A DNA stretch of 64,000 nt from Chamaecyparis obtusa (GCA_027943335.1 BSBK01006342.1:1151001-1215000); one strand, 5' to 3'; counted from the first letter of the stretch, positions 48,845 through 60,750 are shown. Program-made: numbers and translations. The notes: generated from the sequence alone by a model not told the origin.

Positions 48845-49427
48845 CCTCTCATCCCACATTCTTCTCTAGTATTAATATTACTATTGCTATTACTATTGCT
48901 ATTGAAGAAGAAGTGCCCATTTTTGTCCTTGAAACCCTCAAGCACATATGCTCAAAATCAAGTATAGCATGAGCATGGAAATAAATGATGATGGAAAAGC
49001 ATGTTAAAATGTAAAAAGGAGACCATTGCATTATTAATTAATACCAAAATGCAATTACTAGTTAATTAATACATCATAGCGACGAAGTCTTAGTAGTCTA
49101 AGTCCTAAAGCTATATCATTCAAATTCTGAGGCACTGCAATGCATCAACCATTTCTAGCTCCAATTCGCATTTCTCTTAACAATATTTTAACTTCTTTAA
49201 CGAGTGTTTCAATGCATTCGCGGTATTTAGATTCCTGCACATGAATACAGTATAGTACAGTACATGATCATGAGCAATGAAGATGTTGCAAACATTAATA
49301 ACTGAAATAGAAATAAAGCTGAGTACGGTGCTCGCACGGATTGGATAAAATTTTCATCCCATACACTGAATGCATTATCGAGAATAGAAGCACGCACTTC
49401 TTCTATGTTCAAATTCCTCTTCGTCAT
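48845..49427 (-). pseudogene. Terpene synthase pseudogene, unit 2, 5' exons
   Basis: Exon 1 is 49,427-49,338: ATG, then MTKRNLNIEEVR and VWDENFIQS, the WD.DFIQS line that opens terpene synthases, with a lysine-arginine pair where the RR(x)8W motif usually sits. There is no plastid-targeting leader. Exon 2 is 49,234-49,073 after TGTGCAG: ESKYRECIETLVKEVKILL, then DALQCL, then DIALGLRLLRLRRYD. About 40-50 residues normally between the last two are missing and the frame shifts, so exon 2 has an internal deletion. Exon 3 starts near 48,950 (VLEGFKDKNGHFF), runs through a NSNSNSNSN tract, and is cut by the retroelement at 48,844/48,845. Downstream exons lie at 38,118-40,731. Confidence 0.87.
48871..48903 (-). 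repeat. Hexanucleotide repeat coding for an Asn-Ser tract in TPS exon 3
   Basis: On the minus strand AATAGY is repeated about four times followed by AATATTAAT, in frame with the flanking TPS exon, giving NSNSNSNSNIN between NGHFFF and the RGMLNLL line. The position is a variable surface loop in this family. Confidence 0.8.
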
Positions 49428-49497
49428 GGGAGAATTAAGGAGGTCGAAAAGAAATTAAAGTACACACAACTGTTTACAAATGCACTTACGTTGCTAC

Positions 49498-49507
49498 CTA
49501 TTTATAG
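49498..49507 (-). promoter_or_regulatory. TATA box of the unit-2 terpene synthase
   Basis: The minus strand reads CTATAAATAG, a textbook plant TATA box, about 72 bases upstream of the exon 1 ATG at 49,427. The spacing allows a start site near 49,470 and a short leader of about 40 bases. The promoter is physically intact although the gene is not. Confidence 0.7.
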
Positions 49508-49544
49508 ATGCATTACCCAAAGATATTATATTATATTATTCTGA

Positions 49545-49747
49545 ACAAGACAAAAGACAAGAGGATCTCACCTATACCATATTTCTCCCCATGTCTAACA
49601 AGACAAAAGACAAAAGCATCTCACCTATACCATATTTCCCCTTATGTCTAACAAGACCATATTTCTACTTATGTCTAACAAGACAAAAGACAAAAGGATC
49701 TCACCTATACCATATTTCTCCTTATGTCTAACAAGATATATTTCTCC
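49545..49747. repeat. 53-bp minisatellite upstream of the TPS promoter
   Basis: Units at 49,545-49,597, 49,598-49,650 and 49,678-49,730, each running from ACAAGACAAAAGACAA to TATGTCTA or ATGTCTA, with a 27-base partial unit at 49,651-49,677 and a partial one from 49,731. It starts about 40 bases from the TATA box. Confidence 0.92.
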
Positions 49748-50450
49748 TAGAGCCATGAAAAATGTGTGAACTTTTAGAAAGGAATATATGAACAATTTTG
49801 GTTATACATTGATTCCTCCTTCCTGACATTGTACTTAGCCTGTACATGCATGAATTGATAAAACAAAAGACAAAAACATTGTGTAGGAAACAAAGAAACC
49901 GATATACTCGTTGCACATCTAGATTAGTATTGGAACTGAGCAAGGGAAGTGCAATTTTTTAAACTATCATATAACATTGGAACCTCTTTAACATTTATTG
50001 TTTTTTGTTCTTTTTAGTGTCAATGTACTGTCTTATCGATGTTTGTGTCTTGAGCCTTGTTCTAGGGAGAGCGTTGAATCTTGTTACACCAATAGAATAT
50101 GATGATTAAACTTTACAAGGTACAATATTACTCTAGTTGATGACCACTCTTAAGAAGGAAGAATCATGGATCTAGGTACTCATCATACCGGGCTATTATT
50201 TTTTGTGAGCTAAGAGATTGAAGAAACCTCCGTCAGACATGTTATCGAAGAAGAAAATATGTGATTTATATTTAGTATAGATGCATTGAAGATTGGTTGA
50301 TGAAATTGTGTTAGGTGTTTCAATAATTGTAGCTTCCAATTATTATTAATATAGCAATAAAAAATTATAATGAAGTCATTATCATGTCATGAGTTGAAGG
50401 GAAAACTCTTAAGATAATGATGATGTGCTTCTTGCAGTTTTCTTGTTCCA
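49748..50450. other. Intergenic, no gene seen
   Basis: AT-rich DNA with only short frames and no recognisable domain, RNA gene or element end. It is the far-upstream side of the TPS pseudogene. Confidence 0.6.
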
Positions 50451-50780
50451 GGAGTGTCTTTCTGGATTTTGTAGCATAAGGATTTGGATGATAATGATGA
50501 ATTATTTAATATGATTTTTTTTTGGGAACTCGACCCTAACACCCCCATACTGTGGATTATCCAAGGAAAAATCACACAAAACTTCAACAAATAACAAAAA
50601 TTTCAATCAACCTAGGGTGTGTTCTCTAATTTTGCACCGTAAGGATTTGGATGATAATGATGACATATTTAATATAATTTTGTTTTGGGAACTCAACCCC
50701 AATACCCCCAAGATAGTGGATTATCCATGGAAAACTCACACAAAACTTCAATCTAGATAACAAAAATTTCAATTGACCCT
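50451..50780. repeat. Direct duplication of about 163 bases
   Basis: Copy one is about 50,451-50,613 and copy two about 50,614-50,780. Both carry TAAGGATTTGGATGATAATG, a T-rich run, GGGAACTC, CCCC, GTGGATTATCCA, ACACAAAACTTCAA and AACAAAAATTTCAA in the same order. They differ at scattered bases and small indels, so the duplication is old. Confidence 0.88.
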
Positions 50781-51875
50781 CCTATAACCCAAAAGTCTAA
50801 ACCAAAATATTATTTGGAAATCCAACAATTCTTATGTTAATGATAAAATCTAGTAATCACTAAGGTGGGAAAAAATGCAATGGCCACATAGGCATCAACA
50901 CATCTAAACATCAGAATACTGGTCTTCTCATTGTAGCTTCTTACAACTATTGGGCTTGGCATAGGACCCAATACAACAATCAAATAATAATTTAAAATAA
51001 ATGGTGGGGATTATTTCAATAAGGTTTTGGACATAATTGAATTGTTAGTTATCAAAAGTAGGTCATGCATGTCAAATAGAAAACGCCTTCAGTATAATAA
51101 TAAATTGAAACTTAAATTTAATTTTCAATTATATTATTCAAAAAATATTATTAAAAATACTTTTATTGTAATTAATCTTGATTCTAATTATTTCTTAAAT
51201 AACACATTAAATACAACATAAGTAGTAATATAAAACATAAAACAAAATCCTTACTAAAAATATATATTAACATTATTTCCCATCATTTTCATGATATATT
51301 AAATTTTGTCCAAACAAATTGAAAAAAGGTGATTAAGTAGTATTAATCTCCAACATGACATCAAGTAAAAAATGTAAACATTGGGTGACTTTTTTTTCAT
51401 GGACCCCATTTTTATCAACAATAATTTCCTCCACGGGCCAAAAAAATTGATTGTCATTGAATGATGGGTTTGAAACAACCGTGCGAGAATGAAAATAAAA
51501 CTAATGGGATAGTGATACATGATAAATGGGCAATGACAGTGTATTTTCTTTGTACATCAATGGAGAAAAAATCAACAAATAGAAGTCTTTCTATCATTAA
51601 CCATAGTAACTTGTGCAGTTAAGCTCTCCGTAGATCAATTTCTATCTTTAATTCTCAATCTATCTCGATCTCTCTATCTTTTCTTCTCCTATTCCTTTCA
51701 CTCTATATTCCTCTCTATCTCTATATTCCTCTCCACCCTCCATATTTGGATACATTTCCCTCTCTTTATTCATCCATCTCTCTCCATTACCCCCTTCCTA
51801 TACCTTTAAATCTCTACATTTCCATATTTCTTCCCCCATCACTCCCTCTACCTCTATCTTGTTAACTCTCCATCC
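50781..51875. other. Intergenic, no gene seen; CT-rich stretch at about 51,640-51,860
   Basis: AT-rich DNA without supported genes. From about 51,640 to 51,860 the plus strand is strongly pyrimidine-rich with repeated TCTCTATCT and CTCTCCA words. Confidence 0.6.
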
Positions 51876-52565
51876 TATTAGAATTATGGATAGGTGTATA
51901 CTGAGAGTGGAGGGGTGAATCAATACCCTTAAAACTTTCAAATAAATCCTTGCAAACATCAAATTCAATAACTAATTGTGTAACTTTGCATCCAACATAC
52001 ATTCAATAATATAACTGAAATGTAAATGCATGAAATTAAATCAATAAAACATTCATGAAAACTCAATACACATGACACATGTATTCTGGTATCATAAAAA
52101 CCCTTGTTAGAAGGTAAAAATTATGGTAGGGATGGAACCCATAAAGCTTCACTTCTACAAAAATAAGGTTGGTCGTTAAGGATTACAAGAATGATCACTT
52201 CTTGTGATCTAATCCAGTTAGGAGTAACAAAAACATCACCTATATCTACCATGTTAAAGGATTTTAGAAACAAAATTCATGTATGCACTCCATTAAGATA
52301 TTTAACAAAGAACAGTTAAGTCCACTCTGTTAGGAGATTTTGAATCTGCTACAATTGTTAGAGTAATGGTGATATATGACCTGAATGAAATATAACTCAA
52401 ATTGATGATATCAGATCCTTTAAATACAATAAAGATATCACCTTTCTGTGATGAATATATCCTTTGAAATTTCTCAATAGCCTTAAAAGTGTTCTCTTAA
52501 ACTAATACTTCTTTCCAAATCTTTCTGTCAAAACCCTTTCTGAACTTTAGATGTCTTTGAGTGCG
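51876..52565. repeat. Copia-type LTR fragment, interrupted by Gypsy-3
   Basis: Begins TATTAGAATTATGG, followed by GAGTGGAGGGGTGAATCAATA, a diverged form of the G-run plus GTGAATCA signature of the Copia-A/B LTRs. From about 51,990 it matches 22,195-22,620. It continues after the gypsy insertion at 58,896. Confidence 0.65.
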
Positions 52566-53417
52566 TGATGCAGGAGCATCCTGGGTGTAAGAGCAATCTT
52601 GCATCACCCAAAAATATTTCTATTTTTGTATTCAATAAGGGCTATCTTGTGCAGAGCTGCTATTTATGGAAACTTGCTATTTTTAGTAAGTTGGTCTTAC
52701 GATCTCAGAATGTTTTGATTTTACATGTGGAGGTTCATCTCAGTCATATCAGCCTGCCAACAAAGTTTCATGGCTAGATCAGGTCTAGTTTTGAAGATAT
52801 TGAAGATTTTTGGTATTGGTAGTAGGGTACAGAAACTTCGAACTTAGTTTTGAAGGCTATAGAGGCCCTAGATGAGGTTGAAAATTTGGGTGACGAGCGC
52901 TTGCACTAGTCAAGCCTATAAAGTGCTTCGTGCCATTTCTGAAATGGGGTTATAATAGTCAATCAGGTCAACTGGTGATGACTTATGGTCTCCAGAAGTC
53001 AGGCCACCTGAAATGGCAGAAAATAATTTTCCTTGAAAATTTCTATTCAGGTTTCAAAAGTTATTTTGAGCTAACTTTGATGTAATAAATTGAAAATAAA
53101 ATAATTCTAAGTTTGGTCGGCCCTTAGGGCTAAATTTATGAAACCTTCTCGGGTGGTGGAAAATGCCTATATAAAGAAGGCCCGTAGTGTTGTCTAGGGT
53201 AGTTCTGGGTAGTAGATCTGGGTATTGATTTGAGGCTTTGTCCTATAGAATATTGTAAGGGAATGCCCATGTGGCTTTGCATATTGTAATTCTGAAAGTT
53301 TGTAATTCCACATTTGTGGAGATAATAAGAAGCCAATTTTCTGTTCTTGCATATTGTTGTTGTTGTTTCTCTATTTTTGTTATGTGTTTGTGGTATTAAG
53401 GGGAGCAACCTTCATCA
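52566..53417 (+). repeat. Gypsy-3 5' LTR
   Basis: TGATGCAGGAGC to CTTCATCA. The TATA-like CCTATATAAAG is at about 53,166. The primer site at 53,420-53,431 (TGGTATCAGACT) differs from the iMet type at its last two bases. Confidence 0.9.
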
Positions 53418-53519
53418 AGTGGTATCAGACTAGGAGTTCTTGAGTGTGTAAATAGATCACTGACTGTGAGGTAGTTTGCACTAGGACCGTGGTTAGGGTT
53501 TCAACACACATCATGAAAA

Positions 53520-56500
53520 TGCCTCCATGAAGGGAATGTGGTAGAAGAGCTGGTGTTGTAACACCTAAGGTTAGAGTGCTCCAAAGACAAGTGTGAGCAT
53601 TGCAAGAGGAGATTCACAAAGGAATGAATCTTAATGTCAGAGAGGAAAGTGAGGATGAAGCCAAAGAAGAAGATTAAGAAGGAGAAGTCAAAGTTGTGAA
53701 CCAAGAGAAAGAAAGACTTTTTCGAGCCATTTCCAAGATCAGAAAAAGACCTAAGATTGAGGTTCTTGCATTTTCAAGAAATCTTAACCCAGAAGAATTG
53801 ATCGACTTGATCAATGAATATGAAGAATATTTTGAGTATGAAGATATTGAGGATTCTGATAGGGTCAAATTTGCGAAGGCGAGACTGAAAGGTCATGCGA
53901 AGATCTGGTGGCGAGAGATTCAATTGGAGTGAAATAGAAGAGGGAAAGATAAAATCACAAGATGGGATCGGATGGTGGATAAATTGAAGCGACAGTTCAT
54001 CCCTATTGATTACGAGCTTGACCTACTGAAGAAAATGCAAAGTTTGAAGCAAGAGGGATGATCTGTTCAGGAGTATATAGAGGAGTTCTATCGAATCCTC
54101 ATCAGAACAGGCCATGTGGAAGTTGATAAGGAGAAATTTTCTCGTTACCTTAATGGGGTGAGGCCCATCATTTAGGAGGAGCTAAATTTGGTTCGAATGA
54201 ATAGTATTGAACAGGCATATCAGTTTGCCCTAAAAGTGGAGGAAAAGCTTAACAAGAAGTTCAAGAGCAGACAAAATGGAAGAGGTCATGGTGGACGATC
54301 TGGTGGATGGTCATATGGAGGCCAAAATGAAGATCTGAAAAAGAAGGATGAGGCTAGTAGTAGTCAAAATCAGAGAAGAAACAATTCCAATCATGTCCAA
54401 GATCAAAATAATAGAGATCAGAGAGGAAGAGGACAAGGTTCAGGAAGAGGAGGCTTCCATGGAACATGTTTTCACTGTGGAGAAGAAGGTCATAGGGCAT
54501 TTGAATGTCCTCAATGCCAAGGAAGGACAGATAGGAGGAATGAAGGCTAGGGCAAAGTTGCACATGTAGATGAAGATGCCAGATCATCAAATTTAGAAGA
54601 TGTTGAAAGAGGAGAAATGTTGATTAACAGAAGAGTCCTGCTGAGTGGTGAGAATGAACCTGAACAAAAGAGGAGCCTATTTTGCACTAGATGCAAGTGT
54701 GAGGGTAAATGTTGTGATGTGATTATCGATAGTGGAAGCACTGACAATATGGTGTCAGAAGAGATGGTGACAAAGTTGAAGCTCAAGAGACAGAAACACC
54801 CACATCCATATCAGATTGCCTGGGTGCAGGATGACCATAAGGTCATGGTCAGTGAACAGTGCCTGGTAAAGTTCAAGATCGACGGGTACCAAGATGAGGT
54901 ACTATGTGATATCATATCTATGGATGCATGTCATATGTTGTTGGGTAGACCATGGTAGTTTGATAGATGTGTTGTACATGATGGTCGTGCAAATACCTAT
55001 TCCCTAACAAAGGATGGAGTGCGACATAAGCTAAAGCCATTGAAGGAGACCGAAGAAAAGGTATGTGGTAATGCAAGCATAACATTTGTTGATGGAAGAA
55101 AATTCCTAGATGGTATGAGGCATGAGCATGTGTGTTTTGCTTTAATTCTAAAAGCTGGTAAAAAAGAAGTAGAGGATGTACCTATAGAGGTTGAAGATTT
55201 GTTGAATGAGTTTCAGGATATTGTATCTGATAATGTACCTAATGGATTACCACTGGTAAGGAAGATCAATCATCATATGGATTTGATTCTAGGAGCTAGT
55301 TTTCCAAACAAGGCAGCACACATAATGACACTAGCAGAAAGTGAAGAGTTGAACATACAAGTACATGAGTTATTATAGAAGGGCTTGATTTGAGAGAGTC
55401 TGAGTCCCTGTGTTGTACCAGCGGTACTAGCACCAAAGAAGAATGGAGAATGGAGGATTTGTATAGATTCTAGAGAAATAAACAAGATCACAATTAAGTA
55501 TAGGTTTCCATTGCCATGAATGGATGATATTATGGATTGTTTGAGTGGAGCTGTATATTTCTCAAAGATAGATCTAAAGAGTGGATATCACCAGATTCAG
55601 ATCAAAGAAGGAGATGAATGGAAGACTGCCTTCAAGATAAAGGAAGGACTGTATGAGTGGTTAGTCATGCCTTTTGGGCTAACCAATGTACCAAGCACTT
55701 TCATGCGGCTCATGAACGAGGTTCTGAAAGAATTTCTAGGTAAGTTTGTCATTGTGTACCTAGATGATATTTTGATCCTTAGTAAGACATTGGAAGAGCA
55801 CATGATGCATATTCGTATGGTGTTTGAGAAGCTGAGAGATGAGAAATTGTTGATTAATTTGAAGAAGTGCAGTTTTGTGAAGAAAGAGTTAGTGTATTTG
55901 GGATTTGTAGTTTCAACAGAAGGTCTAAAAATGGACCCAGAGAAGGTACAGACTATCCTTGAATGGCCTACTCCAAGGAGTGCTACCGAGGTAAGATCTT
56001 TTCATGGTCTAGCTAGTTTTTACATAAAGTTTATCAAAAATTTTAGCAGTATTTGTGGTCCCTTGACTGAAACAATGAGAGGGGATAGAAAAGAGTTTAA
56101 GTGGACTAATGGGGCAGAAAAGAGTTTTCAATTGTTGAAACAAAAAGTGACAGAACAACCTATTTTAGCACTTCTAGATTTTAATAAGGTGTTTCAAGTA
56201 GACTGTGATGCTAGTGGTACTACAATAGGAGCTGTTATGAGCCAAGAAGGTAAACCTATTGCTTATTTCAGTGAGAAGTTAAATGATGCCAAGAGAAAAT
56301 ATTCTATTTATGATAAGGAATTTTATCCTATAGTTCAGGCATTGAAGTGGAGACACTATCTACTTCCTAAGGAGTTTGTTTTGTATACTGATCATCAAGC
56401 TTTGCAATATTTGAATAGTCAAGGAAAGTTGAATCAAAGGCATTTGAAATGGGTTGAGTTTTTGCAGAGTTATACATTTATTTTGAAACACAAAAGTGGA

Positions 56501-58018
56501 AAGTCTAACAGGGTTGCAGATGCGCTTAGCAAAATGCAACTATTGCTGACAGAGATGTAGATTGGGGTGGTTGGGTTCAAGGAACTCAAGAATTTGTATC
56601 CAGAGGATCCTGATTTTGGTGAAGCTTGGAAAGCTTGTAAAGAACCTATTACTCTAGACAGGATGAAATGGCTGGATTTTATCATCTAGGATGATATGCT
56701 ATTCAGAGGGAGTCAGTTGTGTATTCCACGAAGTTCTATGAGGGAAAATCTCATCAAGGAGAAGCATAGCAGAGGATTGGCTAGACATTTTGGTTGAGAT
56801 AAAACCCTTGCTTTGGTTAGTGAAAATTATTATTGGCCACAGTTGCAGCAAGATGTCAAGAAGTTTGTATAGAGTTGCAGAGTATGTCAGATGGCAAAAG
56901 GAGTGAAACAGAATACAGGGTTGTATCAGCCATTACCTGTACTAGAGAAGCCTTGGGAGGATATCAGTATGGACTTTGTTCTTGGTTTACCAAGGACATA
57001 GCGAGGACATGATTCAATTTTTATAGTAGTTGACAGATTTTTGAAGATGACACATTTCATTCCCTACAATAAGACTAATGATGCTATTCATATAGTAGAA
57101 TTGTTTTTTAGAGAAGTAGTGAGACTACATGGTTTGCCAAAGACCATAGTTTCAGATAGAGGTACTAAGTTTGTTGGATATTTCTGGTGTACATTGTGGA
57201 AGAAGTTGAAGATAGATTTGAAGTTTAGTTCATCACATCATCCACAGACTGATGGATAGACAAAGGTGGTGAATAGGAGTTTGGGAAATTTGCTAAGATG
57301 TTTGGTTGGAGATAAGCCAACAGGATGGGATTTGATTTTACCACAGGTAGAATTTGCATATAATAATTCTGTCAATAGGAGCACTGGTAAATCACCATTC
57401 TAGATTGTACATGGGAGTAGTCCCAGAAATGCATCTGAGTTGAGAAAGATAGATAAAGGAGAAATAAGTAGTGCTAAAGCTGAGGATTTTGCAGAACATT
57501 TGAAGAACATCCATGAGGAGGTGAGGAAGCATATTACCAAGATGAATGCACAGTATAAGTCTAAGGCAGATGAGAAAAGGAGGCATAAGGAATTTAAGGC
57601 TGGAGATGAAGTCATGGTTCATTTGTGGAAGGAGTGATTTCTAGTTGGTACATATAACAAGTTGAAAATGAAGAAGTTTGGGCCATGTAAGATACTGAAG
57701 AAGCATGATTCAAGAAATGCATATGAGGTAGAATTGCCTACTGAGCTAAATATTTCACCAGTGTTTAACATTTCAAATTTGATAGAGTATCATGAAGGAG
57801 GTGTTGAAGATGAGGTTACAGTAGCACAGTGGAGTATTTCAGCATCCAGTTCAAATATCAAGGAGATTGAAGACATACTGGATAGTCGTGTTGGTAGAAG
57901 CACAAGGAACATGACATATGAAGAGTATTTGGTCAAATGGAAAGGATGACCTGTTTAAGATTCATCATGGCTAACAAAGGAGGAGGTTAACCATCTTGGT
58001 TTTCCTCTGCACACCTAA
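53520..58018 (+). pseudogene. Gypsy-3 gag-pol polyprotein with chromodomain, heavily broken
   Basis: Start at the ATG equivalent to those of the other copies (53,520, MPP followed at once by a TGA). The domains remain readable: knuckle CFHCGEEGHRAFEC (about 54,470), protease IIDSGSTDN (about 54,726), reverse transcriptase VYLDDILIL (about 55,757) inside a 346-codon open block at 55,520-56,560, RNase H, integrase VSDRGTKF and HPQTDG (about 57,150-57,255), chromodomain EEYLVKWKG (about 57,930), final stop TAA 58,016-58,018. Stops include TAG near 55,376 one codon before the site where Gypsy-1 and -2 have TGA; here that next codon pair is sense (AAG GGC). Confidence 0.92.
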
Positions 58019-58056
58019 GTCGTGACGGAGTCACTTCTCAAATTACCCTGGGTGTC

Positions 58057-58895
58057 TAATGTAGGAGCATCTTGGGTGTAAGAGCAATCTTGCATCACCC
58101 AAAAATATTTCTATTTTTGTATTCAATAAGGGCTATCTTGTGTAGAGCTGCTATTTATGGAAACTTGCTAATTTTAGTAAGTTGGTCTTACAATCTCAAA
58201 ATGTTTTGATTTTACATGTGGAGGTTCATCTCAGTCATATCAGCCTGCTAGAAAAGTTTCATGGCTAGATCAGGTCTAGTTTTGAAGATATTGAAGATTT
58301 TTTATATTGGCAGTAGGGTACAGTAACTTTGAACTTAGTTTTGAAGGCTTTAGAGGCCCCATATGAGGTTGAAAATTTGGGTGATGAGCGCTTGCGCTAG
58401 TCAAGCCTGTAGAGCGCTTCGTGACATTTCCAAAATGGGGCTATAATAGTCAATCGGGTCAACTGGTGATGACTTATGGTCTTCAGAAGTCGGGCCACCT
58501 AAAATGGCAGAAAATAATTTTCCTTCAAAATTTCTGTTCGGGTTTCAAAAGTTATTTTGAGCTGACTTTGATGTAATAAATTGAAAATAAAATAATTCTA
58601 AGTTTGGTCGGCCCTTAGGGCTAAATTTTTGGAACCTTCTCAAGCGGTGGAAAATGCCTATATAAAGAAGGCCCGTAGTGTTGTCTAGGGAAGTTCTGGG
58701 TATTGATTCGAGGCTTTTTCCTACAAAATATTGTAAGGGAATTCCCATGTGGCTTTGCATATTGTAATTCTAAAAGTTTGTAATTCCACATTTGTGGAGA
58801 TAATAAGAAGCCAATTTTCTATTCTTGCATATTGTTGTTGTTGTTTCTCTGTTTCTGTTATGTGTTTTTGGTATTAAGAGGAGCACCCTTCATCA
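58057..58895 (+). repeat. Gypsy-3 3' LTR
   Basis: Begins TAATGTAGGAGC (TGATGC in the family) and ends CCCTTCATCA; 839 bases with several small deletions relative to the 5' LTR. Confidence 0.9.
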
Positions 58896-59036
58896 GTGAA
58901 GCTACTCCATTAAGATACCTTTAGAAATGACATCCTTACAAACTTTATATCATACTGATCTTGACCTAACTAGTGTTTTACAATATCTTAGTGTATCGTC
59001 AGAAAATGGAAGCACTTCCATTTAGGACTGGTTTAG
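58896..59036. repeat. Continuation of the LTR fragment split by Gypsy-3
   Basis: The stretch with CTTGACCTAACTAG and TTTTACAATATCTTAG resembles TTCAACCTAATTAG and GTTTACAACATCTTAG at about 22,830-22,860, so it is the other side of the fragment at 51,876-52,565. Confidence 0.45.
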
Positions 59037-60316
59037 CCCTCTGAGTAAGTGGTTTTGGGTCATGTCAAATGCCTTGAATGGGTCTTTGCCTTGGATCTAG
59101 TTTTTACCCTATCCTCCCCTATTTTCCACTTTTGTCATACCTATTTATGGTATCTTGCTCTGAGATTTTGAGGTTCTTGACCTCAAAGTCAAAGTCGACC
59201 TTCTAGGTATACTTCACTTTTTTTTCATCTTAGGTTGTTATTTTATTTCAGAAGACTTTTATCTTCTTTGAGAAGTGTATACTTCACTTTTGTAGCATTC
59301 TTTTATGGACACAAACTGACATAAAGTATCATTCTATTGCATGTATAGGATCTTGCACATGTTTGTGCTCTTTGTACGCGCACTCCATTATAAAGTGCCA
59401 GGGTGGGTTTGATATTTGCCTTTATTTTCTATCTACTTTTGTCATGTGAGCATTCCTCCAATGACCTTAAAGCATCAGGTATCTTTATTTGTATTTTTAC
59501 TCTCTCTGTATCTTTGATGTTCCTGGCGTCATGCAGTTCATATTGGATGATATTTTTAGTGAACCTGTCATTACTCCCTTGTCAGCATTATGGAGGGTTT
59601 CTACTATTGGCTCTAATACTTCCTTGGTTCAATAGTGTAATCTATGTATTCAGTATTCAATTCTATGTACTAGAGGCAGATGCAGTGGTTGGGTACCTAT
59701 GCATTTTGGTGAGATGGATCATTTACCATATGGACACTCTTTGTTTCCTATTTTTGGATGCACTTTTCTAGATTTGATTTACCATCTCTTTAGACTTTTG
59801 GTGTTTTTATACCATCTATATTTTTGAGTTCAGGTGCTTTCCTTTTTTTTGCCTCCTCATTCGAGTAGTGTCATTTGAGGGAACTCATACAAATTATAGT
59901 ATTCTATATCTTTGACTTCAATTGTTTTCCTTTGTTTTCCTCTTGATTCAAGTAGTGTCATTTGAGGAAACTCATGCAGATTAAAATCTTCTCTACCTAG
60001 TCATATTTTAGTGGAGGATCTTCAGATCATCAGTTACTTCTGGTGAGAGTTTGTAGCCTTTTGCTTTAGTGATATTCTACATGTTCATCCTCATTCCTAT
60101 TTTCTGGAAATTCCTAGTTTTGGAGGCTTCTCCAGTCCTTCAAACTAGTCTTCATCTCTTTTTGGAGTAGAGTTTTTCTCATGTGGTTTTCTCTATTTCT
60201 CTGCCTTATAGAGACTCTCTTTTGCACTTGGGTACCTAATTAGGCCTTTTTTTTATGGGACCCATTTGCTTTCAGTAGTTCTTTCTAGATTTTTAGCTTC
60301 TCCCAAAGTTTATCTT
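59037..60316 (+). other. Unidentified T-rich DNA, perhaps the interior of a copia-like element
   Basis: No polymerase or gag motif is visible; the longest frame (59,403-59,771, 122 codons) is hydrophobic and unrecognised. The block ends directly in a polypurine tract and LTR start, so at least its right part may belong to a non-autonomous copia element. It contains an 88-base direct duplication. Confidence 0.4.
59823..59997. repeat. 88-base tandem duplication
   Basis: Copies at about 59,823-59,909 and 59,911-59,997 share TTTGA.TTCA, a T-rich run, AGTAGTGTCATTTGAGG and AACTCATRCAGATT-like endings. Confidence 0.8.
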
Positions 60317-60750
60317 AAGGGGGTGTGTTAGAATAATAAAGTATTTACTTATTAATTGAATCATATTGATTTAATTAATAAGTCCCTTATTATCTCTTTC
60401 TTCTTTAGCTAAACTTTAGGCATATAATAATTAATTACTTTATTAATTATTATCATGCAACCTAGGCTATTTCACCCTTTTTAGGGTTTTTATCTCCTTT
60501 TATAAAGATTGATATCTCTTGTTTAATAACATCATTTGAGAAATATTCATTTTATTGAATTGCAACTTTTGTTTTTGCACATCAAGATTGTCTCCTCTTT
60601 CATGGATCCATGCATTCAAACCTCTCTAGCTTCTTGCTTCTCTCTTTCTATGACAGATGTTTGCATCCAGGTGTTCATGGGAGTTGTGGGTTGTTTACTC
60701 ATCAACTCCAATAATAGGTTTACAATCGCTTATACAAAAATTATTCAACA
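60317..60750 (+). mobile_element. Polypurine tract and 3' LTR of a copia-like element
   Basis: AAGGGGG at 60,318-60,323 is followed by TGTTAGAATAATAAAG at 60,326, the usual copia arrangement. The LTR would end TTATTCAACA at 60,750, giving 425 bases whose ends are imperfect inverted repeats. A TATA-like TTTTATAAAG occurs at about 60,498. No matching 5' LTR is in the window. Confidence 0.6.

Larger units (their letters stand above)
52566..58895 (+). mobile_element. Gypsy-3: older, heavily decayed chromovirus
   Basis: 6,330 bases in plus orientation with LTRs of 852 (52,566-53,417) and 839 (58,057-58,895) bases, same family as Gypsy-1 and -2. The flanking pentamers GTGCG (52,561-52,565) and GTGAA (58,896-58,900) match only in the first three bases, so the target duplication has decayed. 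The LTRs differ from each other more than those of the other two copies, and the coding region has many more stops. Confidence 0.9.

Noticed and set aside
49545..49747. CRISPR-like array
   Set aside because: Units are directly adjacent without unique spacers, and the DNA is plant nuclear; this is a minisatellite.
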